DNA from: CAYFPS01 sp964345075
GTDB lineage: Bacteria; CAIWAD01
Length of the DNA: 28,921 bases
Direction of reading: 5' to 3'
Assembly (NCBI GenBank): GCA_964345075.1
Contig: CAYFPS010000031.1
Coordinates: 1-28,921, forward strand
Below, piece after piece: positions 16,532 through 23,288 of this stretch (the first letter of the stretch is position 1; every line of letters starts with the position of its first letter). The notes under the pieces were generated by a model. The model did not search any database. It was given only the letters and a program-made list of their open reading frames with translations, and was not told where the DNA came from. Made by a program: the position numbers and the translations under genes.

Positions 16532-17366
16532 ATGAATGTTCCAGCCTTGATCCAGCTTGCCCGTCCGCTCAACCAGCTTCTGGTGGCCTTTGCCGTGCTG
16601 CTGGGTGGCCTGATCGCTGGCGGAAGCGGTCTGGACTCAGGCCTGTGGCTGGCGGCCCTTTCCACCCTGCTGGCCCTGGGCGCGGGCAATGCCTGGAACG
16701 ATCTTCATGATCAGGCAGAAGACGCCATCAATCGCCCCGAACGCCCCCTGCCATCGGGCCGTGTATCACAAACTGGGGCCACGGCTTTTGCCTGGCTTTT
16801 GGCGCTGGCCTCGCTGGCTTTCCCTTGGCATGAAGTTGTTCCTGACTGTGCTGGCCTGTCTTGCCCTGCTTTACTGGTATGCCCGTCTGGGCAAGCAGTC
16901 CGGACTTGCCGGCAATCTGGCCATTGCTCTGCTCTCGGGCTTCGCGCTGATCTTTGGCGCACTGTCTGCGGGCGCTGAAAATCTGCAGGCCGTATTGACA
17001 CCGGCCCTTCTGGCTGCTGGAACTCATCTGGGCCGGGAATGGGTCAAGGACCTGGAGGATTCCGAGGGCGACCGCAGGGCTGGCCGGAAAAGCTGGGCCC
17101 TGGCGCTGGGCGCGCAACAGCTCAGGCGCCTGCTGCTTGTGCTGCTGATCCTGCTTGCCCTTGCTGCGCTGCTACTTGCTGCGCTTTCTGAAGAGCTGGT
17201 GCACCTGCTGGCTGCCGGCCTGATGCTGGCCGCGCTTTTCCCCATCTGGCGATTGGACTTGTCACTCACACAGGATGCGGGTCGTGCCAGCCGCCACCTG
17301 AAACGACTGCTTTTCGCCGGGCTGCTGCTTTACCTGATCTGGGCCTTTAAACCGGGAATGCTTTGA
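16532..17366 (+). CDS. UbiA-family prenyltransferase, frameshifted
   Basis: UbiA enzymes are membrane proteins that attach isoprenoid chains to an acceptor. The first frame (16532 to about 16820) gives VPALIQLARPLNQLLVAFAV, then the first aspartate motif NAWNDLHDQAEDAINRPERP. Near 16814-16830 the coding sense moves one base forward, into a frame that continues with MKLFLTVLACLALLYWYA, the second aspartate motif VKDLEDSEGDRRAGRK and several hydrophobic helices to the stop at 17366. Dropping one T or C in CTTTCCC restores one protein of about 277 residues, a normal length. The NPLN-like start and RPERPLPSG are closest, from memory, to the geranylgeranylglycerol-phosphate/digeranylgeranyl subgroup, but the acceptor cannot be told. 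As read, the first frame ends at 16978. Mutation or assembly error are both possible. Confidence 0.8.
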
Positions 17367-17986
17367 TGAACACGCTCTTTCAGAGTCCCTTAAGCTTGCC
17401 ACTCATCCTTGCTTCGGCCAGCCCGCGCAGGCAGGAGCTGTTGAAGAGAGTCGGGCTGAACTTCACGCTGGACCCGTCCCATGCCGACGAGCCATTGATT
17501 GCTGGAGAAGCGCCCCGTGATACAGCCCTGAGACTTGCCCGCCTGAAGGGTGAAGCGCAGGCCGGCCAGCATCCCGGAGCGCTGGTGTTAAGCGCCGACA
17601 CTCTGGTCGTCCATCAGGGCCGGGTTCTGGGCAAGCCGCAGGACCGGCAGGAAGCTGAGGAGATGCTGGCGGCCTTATCCGGCTGCTGGCACGAAGTCTA
17701 CACCGCCTGGGCCATTCACCTGCTGGCTGCCGGCCAATTGCACGTGCATCAGGCTGTTGATCGCGTGGACGTGCGATTTCACGACATGGAAGCGGCCGAT
17801 CTGGCCGCCTACGTTGCCTCCGGTGAGCCGATGGACAAGGCCGGGGCCTACGGGATCCAGGATCTGGGCAGCCTGCTGGTCGCCGAAATTCGCGGTGATT
17901 ACTTCAGTGTGATGGGTCTGCCGATCAGCCGTGTCCTGCGCGATTTGCGCGCCTGTGAAGCTCGCTGGACACGCCCGGCCTGCTGA
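17366..17986 (+). CDS. maf: Maf family nucleoside triphosphate pyrophosphatase
   Basis: Maf proteins hydrolyse non-canonical or excess nucleotides (often dTTP/UTP) to monophosphates. The 206-residue product has LASASPRRQELL (15-26), SADTLV with the catalytic Asp at 78, GKPQD, DKAGAYGIQ and GDYFSVMGLP near the C-terminus, all in family order. The ATG overlaps the prenyltransferase stop (TGATG); a TTG one codon earlier is the only nearby alternative. One CGTGATACA word (17516-17524) encodes Arg-Asp-Thr here. The promoter of the next gene overlaps the end of this one. Confidence 0.93.
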   Translation: MNTLFQSPLSLPLILASASPRRQELLKRVGLNFTLDPSHADEPLIAGEAPRDTALRLARLKGEAQAGQHPGALVLSADTLVVHQGRVLGKPQDRQEAEEMLAALSGCWHEVYTAWAIHLLAAGQLHVHQAVDRVDVRFHDMEAADLAAYVASGEPMDKAGAYGIQDLGSLLVAEIRGDYFSVMGLPISRVLRDLRACEARWTRPAC

Positions 17987-18011
17987 GAGTTTTGCCCTTA
18001 ATCCCTATCTT
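17983..18011 (+). promoter_or_regulatory. Predicted leaderless promoter of the RodZ-like gene
   Basis: CTGAGA (17983-17988), a 17-nt spacer and TATCTT (18006-18011). The ATG at 18018 follows only 6 nt after the -10, and no ribosome site precedes it. Confidence 0.5.
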
Positions 18012-18017
18012 GGCCGG

Positions 18018-18830
18018 ATGGACGCGAAATCCCCGGACATCAGCACATTTGTCAGGGACTTGCGCGAAGCGCGCGAGTACCGCAAGATGTCTCTCGAGCA
18101 GATTGCCCGTGATACAAAGATTCAGGTGGAATACCTGGAAGCTCTGGAATCGGGCAACTGGAATCGCATCGGCGGTCCTTTCCTTAAAGGCTACTTGAGC
18201 AGTTATGCCGATGCCGTCGGCATGGTTCGCGAAAAAGTCATGAAGCGCTTTGACGAGCTGGGCTATCAGGTGCAACCGCTTTCTTCCGGCAGCGCACCCC
18301 GCGAGACGCCCTTTCAGGGACAGCCAGGTGAACATGAATCTGAACCCGAGCATGAACGCCCACTCGTTCCGCCACTTTGGATGGTTCTTCCCAATGGCGT
18401 CAAGGTCCTGATTTTCACCGTCCTGATCGGCCTGCCTGTCCTGCTGTTAAGCCTGCTGCTGCTTTCCTTTGGCGGCTCGGGGACGCCCTCCATGGACGCT
18501 TTTGAAAGCACGCTGGGTCAAAGCCGCATCACCAGCGAAGAACGCAGACAGGCACTGGACGAATTCGCCCCTTTCGAACTTGAGATTCGCTTAAGCCGCC
18601 CGGCAGCCCTGCAGGTTTTCAGTCACGACAGCATTTTCTTCCGCGGCAGTCTGGGCAGCGATTCTACCCTGAGCCTTGAGAGTCGCTCGGAAGTGACTAT
18701 TGATACCGAGCGGCTGCAGGAACTTTCTGTCAGGCGTAATGGGGAAGAGCTGAGTCTTCCCGCCGATTCGGGCCGAGCCGAACTGCGTGTATCACGCCAG
18801 GGCATTCAGGTTATTCCGAGGAAGCTCTGA
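18018..18830 (+). CDS. RodZ-like membrane protein with N-terminal HTH
   Basis: RodZ links the MreB cytoskeleton to the cell envelope in rod-shaped bacteria. The 270-residue product has a cytoplasmic HTH_25-type domain (about 10-80: LREAREYRKMSLEQIARDTK, YLEALESGNW, GGPFLKGYLSSYADAVG), a linker, and one membrane helix near 127-152 (VLIFTVLIGLPVLLLSLLLL). The C-terminal part is a DUF4115-like beta domain (FELEIRLSRPAALQVF, FFRGSLGSDSTLSLES). The open frame extends 29 codons upstream into maf, but ATG 18018 matches the family start and the leaderless promoter. It shares a transcript with a two-component pair, which could mean a signalling rather than shape role. Confidence 0.82.
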   Translation: MDAKSPDISTFVRDLREAREYRKMSLEQIARDTKIQVEYLEALESGNWNRIGGPFLKGYLSSYADAVGMVREKVMKRFDELGYQVQPLSSGSAPRETPFQGQPGEHESEPEHERPLVPPLWMVLPNGVKVLIFTVLIGLPVLLLSLLLLSFGGSGTPSMDAFESTLGQSRITSEERRQALDEFAPFELEIRLSRPAALQVFSHDSIFFRGSLGSDSTLSLESRSEVTIDTERLQELSVRRNGEELSLPADSGRAELRVSRQGIQVIPRKL

Positions 18831-20206
18831 TGATTTCCCCATCCAGTGGATCAGACGGGCATCCCTTTCAGGGAGCGCGCATTCTGGTCGTCGATGACGA
18901 ACCCTACAATGTCGAGCTGCTGCTTTTCGAGCTGGAAGACCGTGGCTTCAAGGTGCTTTGCGCTCACGACGGAGAGGCCGGGCTGGAAGTCCTCAAGCGG
19001 GAAGCCGTCGATATCGCGCTGGTGGATGTGATGATGCCGCGCATGGACGGTTTTGAAATGACCCGTCGCCTGCGCCGGATTGAATCTTCTGCCGAACTTC
19101 CCGTGATCCTGCTGACGGCCAAGGGCAGCATGGATGACAAGCGCGAAGGCTTTCTGGCCGAAGCCAATGATTACGTCGTCAAACCCTTCGATATCGAAAA
19201 CGTCCTGGCCCGCGTGCACGTGCAGCTAGGAATCCAGGACTTTCAGCGCAAACGCCGCGGCTGGGCTGAGGCCAACAGCCGTATTGCCATGGTTGGGGCA
19301 GCCGCCCATGAACTGGCTCAGCCGCTGTCCGGGGCTTATGGCTATCTGCAGCTGCTCTCCGGCATTCACGAGATGGGCATGCTGGACGATGACGGTATGC
19401 GTCAGCGCCTGCATCAGGTAAATGACTGCCTTGTCCGCACGCGGGAGCTGGCCGGGAAAATCCAGCGGCTGGTGCACCTGGTGCTGGAAGATTACGCCTG
19501 CGGCATGAAAATCGTCGACATTCACAAAAGCGTGCTGGCCAGCGAAAGACCTTACCCCGAGCCCGATGATCCCCAGGCTCGCGTCCTGCGCATCGCCAAA
19601 AGCGGGCCTGATCCCAACCTGCCCCGCGAACTGGCCGAGCACGAGATTGAAGTCATGGATATCGGCGCCACTGAAGACCTGCAGGCGCTGGATCCGGACA
19701 TGATACTGCTGAGCGTACCGGATCAGGCGCAGATTGCCGGCGAACTGATCGACAGCATTCGCAAGGGATGGACAAGCATCAGTCAGCCGCTGCCACCCAT
19801 GCTGGCCCTTCTGCCGCCGGACTTGATGGGTGCAGGCAGCCCGGGCGTGGAGCTCTTAAGGCTGGGTGTGGCCGATGTGCTTAGCCGGCCTTTTCACAAG
19901 GAAGAACTGCTGTTGCGCATGCGCTCGCTCATCCGTCTGCACCGACTGCGCCGGCAGGATTTGCGCGCACGCAGCCTTGCCGCCGCTCAGGAAGTTCGTC
20001 AGCAATCGCTCAAGGGCTTCATGCCCGTGCTGGAAGACCTGATCGAAATCATCCGTCCCCTGCTGCTGGATCCTGAAGGCTATTCGGCCGCGGAAGCTCG
20101 CCTCTTTGAAGGGCTTGATCAACTGACACAGGTCGTGCGCGGTTTGCAGGCGCGTGAACTGAATACACTGCGCCGCGATCCTGCACTTGGCGGGGAAGGC
20201 CAGTGA
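18830..20206 (+). CDS. Response regulator: REC, DHp-like and degenerate second REC domain
   Basis: The 458-residue protein opens with an intact receiver domain: acidic pocket D22/D23, phosphoacceptor D66 in ALVDVMMPRMDG, T96 and K118 in YVVKPF. Residues about 150-215 look like a histidine kinase dimerisation domain, with an H-box-like AAAHELAQPLSGAYGYLQLL (H160), but no ATPase domain follows. From about 245 to 370 a second receiver-like domain lacks the phosphoacceptor (DPDMILLSVPD) and has SRPF in place of the KPF lysine, so it is probably inactive. The tail is helical. The ATG overlaps the previous stop, and the next gene, a histidine kinase, overlaps this stop. It may be a phosphorelay adaptor rather than a DNA-binding regulator; no DNA-binding domain is seen. 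Confidence 0.8.
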   Translation: MISPSSGSDGHPFQGARILVVDDEPYNVELLLFELEDRGFKVLCAHDGEAGLEVLKREAVDIALVDVMMPRMDGFEMTRRLRRIESSAELPVILLTAKGSMDDKREGFLAEANDYVVKPFDIENVLARVHVQLGIQDFQRKRRGWAEANSRIAMVGAAAHELAQPLSGAYGYLQLLSGIHEMGMLDDDGMRQRLHQVNDCLVRTRELAGKIQRLVHLVLEDYACGMKIVDIHKSVLASERPYPEPDDPQARVLRIAKSGPDPNLPRELAEHEIEVMDIGATEDLQALDPDMILLSVPDQAQIAGELIDSIRKGWTSISQPLPPMLALLPPDLMGAGSPGVELLRLGVADVLSRPFHKEELLLRMRSLIRLHRLRRQDLRARSLAAAQEVRQQSLKGFMPVLEDLIEIIRPLLLDPEGYSAAEARLFEGLDQLTQVVRGLQARELNTLRRDPALGGEGQ

Positions 20207-21600
20207 GTCTGGGCCGCTGGCTGGGGGGCAAACCCGCAATCGCGCCGCCAAAAAGCGGCTCACAGCTTCTGGGTTTTGGCCTTGTGCAGGAAGCTCTGGG
20301 GCAGGCCGCCACCCGCATTGGCATTGCCCGCAGCCTGATCAGCCAGCTGGAAGCCATTGACGGCCTGGCTTTTGCCTACCTGATCTGCGAGAGCCAGTGT
20401 TTCTGGAACGAACGCGATCCCTTTGAGGACAGCCTGCCTCTCCCTTCCGGCCGTCAGCACGAACTGCTTGAACTTTGCCAGGAACATGGCGCTTTTCGCA
20501 AACTGCTGGCGCTAAGTGATCTGCCGGAGAGCCTTAAGCCCCTGCTGGAGCTCCTGCGCTCCCGGGCGGTTACATCACTCAGTCTGCTTGGCCTTAAGGC
20601 CATGGATGGTGAACACCCGGCCTGGCTGGTTGTGGGCCTGAAGGATGGCGCCAGCGGCCTTGAATGGCAGGAACTGATCGAAACTGCAGCCCGTGAACTG
20701 GATCATGCGCTTGGTGTTGCAGCCCTGACCGAGCGCTGGCGGGCTAGCGAGCGCAGGGTACACGAGCTTCAGGAAGAGCTGGAGCACATGCTGCTCAAAC
20801 AGCAGCGGGACGAAGCGCTTCAGGAGCGCGCCCGTGAAAGGGCCGACTGGAAAATCCAGGAGGCCGAGCGTGTCAAGAACGAGTTCCTTTCATCGGTCTC
20901 CCACGAGCTGCGCACGCCACTCAACGCCATTCAGGGCTACACGCGCATGGTTCTGCGCGAAGAAAACCTGACCGAGCGCCAGCGCCTGAGTCTGGACCGC
21001 GTGCTGACCAGCTCCAATAACCAGCTCAAGCTGATCAACAACATTCTGGAGTATTCCAGACTGGAAGCCGGGCGCATGCGTCTGGACCTGCAGTATCTGG
21101 AACTTGCCCACATGCTGAATGATTGCGTCGGTCAGCTGGGCGCTCTGGCTGAAGAAAAGGGTCTTGAGCTCAGGCTGGAGCTTGCCGAAAATCTGCCGCA
21201 GACAACTGTGAGTGATCACGCCAAGCTCGAGCGAGTGCTGGTTAACCTGCTGGGCAATGCCATCAAATTCACCCAGCAGGGTTCGGTAACGCTGAAGGCC
21301 GAAATGATTGCCGGCCTCCTGCGTTTTCAGGTTGTCGACACCGGCATGGGCATTGACGCATCGGATCTCGAACGCATTTTCGACCGCTTTCAGCGGGGCA
21401 GTCAGGTGGAACATAGCGCGGCCCCGCAGGCAGGAACGGGCCTTGGCCTGGCCATCAGCCGCCGCATTACCGAGCTGCTGGGCGGACGCATTCAGGTTAA
21501 GAGCGAACTGGGCAAAGGCTCGACCTTCTGCCTGGAACTGCCACACATCATTGATCTGGAAACAGCCCAGCAGGGCCTGAATCTGGAGGAGGACCTGTGA
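20203..21600 (+). CDS. Cytoplasmic sensor histidine kinase
   Basis: Autophosphorylates and presumably donates phosphate to the preceding REC protein. The 465-residue product has no membrane segment. Residues about 20-175 form a GAF-like sensory region, followed by a coiled coil (about 180-225, rich in E, R and L). The HisKA H-box VSHELRTPLNAIQGY contains the phosphoacceptor H234. The ATPase domain has an N-box (LERVLVNLLGNAIKFT), G1 (VVDTGMGI), F-box (ERIFDRFQRG) and G2 (GTGLGLAI). The GTG start overlaps the preceding stop (GTGA), and the stop overlaps the next start. The signal is unknown. In E. coli terms it is a class I kinase. Confidence 0.93.
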   Translation: MSLGRWLGGKPAIAPPKSGSQLLGFGLVQEALGQAATRIGIARSLISQLEAIDGLAFAYLICESQCFWNERDPFEDSLPLPSGRQHELLELCQEHGAFRKLLALSDLPESLKPLLELLRSRAVTSLSLLGLKAMDGEHPAWLVVGLKDGASGLEWQELIETAARELDHALGVAALTERWRASERRVHELQEELEHMLLKQQRDEALQERARERADWKIQEAERVKNEFLSSVSHELRTPLNAIQGYTRMVLREENLTERQRLSLDRVLTSSNNQLKLINNILEYSRLEAGRMRLDLQYLELAHMLNDCVGQLGALAEEKGLELRLELAENLPQTTVSDHAKLERVLVNLLGNAIKFTQQGSVTLKAEMIAGLLRFQVVDTGMGIDASDLERIFDRFQRGSQVEHSAAPQAGTGLGLAISRRITELLGGRIQVKSELGKGSTFCLELPHIIDLETAQQGLNLEEDL

Positions 21601-22025
21601 GAAGTTTTTCCAATCCCGACAGCGCGGGCCTGAAACGCATTCTTGAAGAAAATCGCAGCATCGCAGTTGTGGGCATCAGCGACAAGCCATCGCGCCCCAG
21701 CAACCGTGTAGCTGCCTACATGCAGGCGCAGGGCTACCGCATTCTGCCGGTCAACCCGATGATCGAAGAGGCGCTGGGCGAAAAGGCCGTGGCCAGCCTT
21801 GCCGAGCTGACGACAGTTGCCGACATGGTCTGCATTTTCAGAAGAAGCGAGGAAGTCCCGGAAATCGTGGAAGCAGCACTCGCCCTTAAGGGCTTGAAGT
21901 GCATCTGGATGCAGGATCATGTGATGCATCAGGAGGCTGCGCTGAAAGCACAGGATGCCGGCCTTGATGTGGTCATGAACGACTGTGTTCTTCGGCGTCA
22001 CCAGCAGTTGATCGGACCGCGTTGA
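21597..22025 (+). CDS. CoA-binding-domain protein (YccU-like)
   Basis: A small stand-alone Rossmann-type CoA-binding domain protein of 142 residues. Visible features: an N-terminal IAVVGISDKPSRPSNRVAAYM nucleotide-binding stretch, GYRILPVNP, and a C-terminal IWMQDHVMHQEAALKAQDAGLDVVMNDCV ending as in the YccU family. No enzymatic role is established for the family. The GTG start overlaps the kinase stop (GTGA). Confidence 0.87.
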   Translation: MRSFSNPDSAGLKRILEENRSIAVVGISDKPSRPSNRVAAYMQAQGYRILPVNPMIEEALGEKAVASLAELTTVADMVCIFRRSEEVPEIVEAALALKGLKCIWMQDHVMHQEAALKAQDAGLDVVMNDCVLRRHQQLIGPR

Positions 22026-22029
22026 AGGC

Positions 22030-22776
22030 ATGAACCTGCTGCTCTTTCAGGGCTCGGAACTTGCTTCGGGCCGTCTTTTGCTGCCACCCGATGATCCGCG
22101 TCATCAGCACTTGCTTCAGGTCCTCAAGCTGAAAAAGGGCGACAGTCTGCGCGCCGCCCAAGTCAATGGCCCGCGGGGGCGACTGCTGCTGGAGTCGGAG
22201 CCTTCTGACAGCCATGCGCTTAAGGCGCATTTTGAAGAGCAGGAAGCGGCCGGACCCGCCCTTCAGGGACAGGTCTTTCTGGCCCTGCCCCGTCCCCAGA
22301 CCCTGCGCAAGATCCTCTTCCTGATGCCGCAGCTTGGCCTTAGGCGACTGGTCCTTTTGCGTAGCAAGCGGGTGGAAAAGAGCTTCTATCACAGTCCGCT
22401 GCTCACTTCGGGTGAGTGGCGCAGGCACCTGCTGGCAGGCATGGAGCAGGCCGTGCAGAGCCTGATGCCGGAAGTGCATGTCTACGAATTTTTCAGGCCC
22501 TTCATGGAGGACAGGCTGCCCGGCCTGCTGAGCGATGGCCCACGCATTCTCCTGCATCCGGGCAGGGACAGCCTGTCGAATGCAGGCACGGTTAGAGAGG
22601 GCGAATGGCAGCTGGCCATCGGTCCCGAAGGCGGCTGGCAGGATCATGAATTGGAAGCCTGGGAAGAGGCCGGCTTCACTTGGACGGGACTGGGCGAACG
22701 CATTCTGCGCGTGGAAAGCGCCTTTCATCACGCGATCGCCCAGCTTCAGGTTTTGCAGAAAAGGAATCAGACATGA
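22030..22776 (+). CDS. rsmE: 16S rRNA (uracil-1498-N3)-methyltransferase RsmE
   Basis: Methylates U1498 in the decoding region of 16S rRNA, using SAM. The 248-residue product has the N-terminal PUA-like part (RHQHLLQVLKLKKGD) and the SPOUT knotted domain: LPRPQTLRKILFLMPQLGLRRLVLL, a middle EKSFYHSPLL, then AIGPEGGW and LGERILRVESAFHHAI, the cofactor-binding knot. The ATG is preceded by GAAGG. Its stop overlaps the queF start (ATGA). Confidence 0.93.
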   Translation: MNLLLFQGSELASGRLLLPPDDPRHQHLLQVLKLKKGDSLRAAQVNGPRGRLLLESEPSDSHALKAHFEEQEAAGPALQGQVFLALPRPQTLRKILFLMPQLGLRRLVLLRSKRVEKSFYHSPLLTSGEWRRHLLAGMEQAVQSLMPEVHVYEFFRPFMEDRLPGLLSDGPRILLHPGRDSLSNAGTVREGEWQLAIGPEGGWQDHELEAWEEAGFTWTGLGERILRVESAFHHAIAQLQVLQKRNQT

Positions 22777-23195
22777 AACACGAATCAACTGGATACACTC
22801 AGGCTCACGCGGGTGCAAAGGTCGAGCTGCCCGAACTGGCGGCCTTGCCCAATCAGCATGCTGGCAAGGATTACTGGATTGACATTGTCGAGCCGGAGTT
22901 CACCTGCGTTTGTCCCAAAACCGGTCTGCCCGACTTTGCCCGGCTGCGTATTCGCTACCTGCCTGGGGAACTCTGCGTGGAGCTGAAGAGCCTCAAGCTT
23001 TACCTGCAGGCCTTTCGCAATGTGGGCATCTTTCATGAAAACGTAGCCAATCGCATTCAGCAGGATCTGGAAGAATTGATGAAGCCGCGCAAGCTGCTCG
23101 TCGACCTGCTTTTCAATCCGCGTGGCGGCATCATTACCGAGATTCGCACGGGCGATCGACCTGAGCGCAGTGCCGATTGGCCGGACCGGCCTTAA
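22773..23195 (+). CDS. queF: NADPH-dependent 7-cyano-7-deazaguanine reductase QueF
   Basis: Reduces preQ0 to preQ1 in queuosine synthesis. The 140-residue product fits the short, YkvM-type QueF. The active-site stretch EFTCVCPKTGLPDF contains the thioimide-forming C47 and D54; a nearby C45 is an extra cysteine. The substrate-binding VELKSLKLYL and the later HENVANRIQQDL match the family. The start chosen overlaps the rsmE stop; an earlier in-frame ATG lies inside rsmE and would add 31 non-family residues. No other queuosine gene is in the window. The extreme 3' end has a GGCCGG-A-CCGGCC inverted repeat. Confidence 0.93.
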   Translation: MKHESTGYTQAHAGAKVELPELAALPNQHAGKDYWIDIVEPEFTCVCPKTGLPDFARLRIRYLPGELCVELKSLKLYLQAFRNVGIFHENVANRIQQDLEELMKPRKLLVDLLFNPRGGIITEIRTGDRPERSADWPDRP

Positions 23196-23219
23196 GCTGC
23201 TTTGCCAAGGCGGGGCAAG

Positions 23220-23248
23220 TGGCAAATGCCATCGCCAAGCCCTAACTT
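23220..23248 (+). promoter_or_regulatory. Predicted bamA promoter
   Basis: TAACTT (23243-23248) in a CCCTAACTTTC context resembles the CCCTATCTTG -10 of other operons here. TGGCAA (23220-23225) with a 17-nt spacer is a poor -35. The leader would be about 35 nt. Just upstream, TTTGCC and GGCAAA words (23200-23226) could pair with each other. Confidence 0.4.
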
Positions 23249-23288
23249 TCCCGGTTACACAATTGGCCTAAGAAAAAGCCTGGGGCGC

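Noticed and set aside
16814..16832. Programmed +1 frameshift in the prenyltransferase
   Set aside because: No stimulatory structure or stop-codon context is seen at the shift; a mutation or base-call error is simpler.
22773..23195. Queuosine biosynthesis operon
   Set aside because: Only queF is present; its neighbours are RsmE and a CoA-binding protein.
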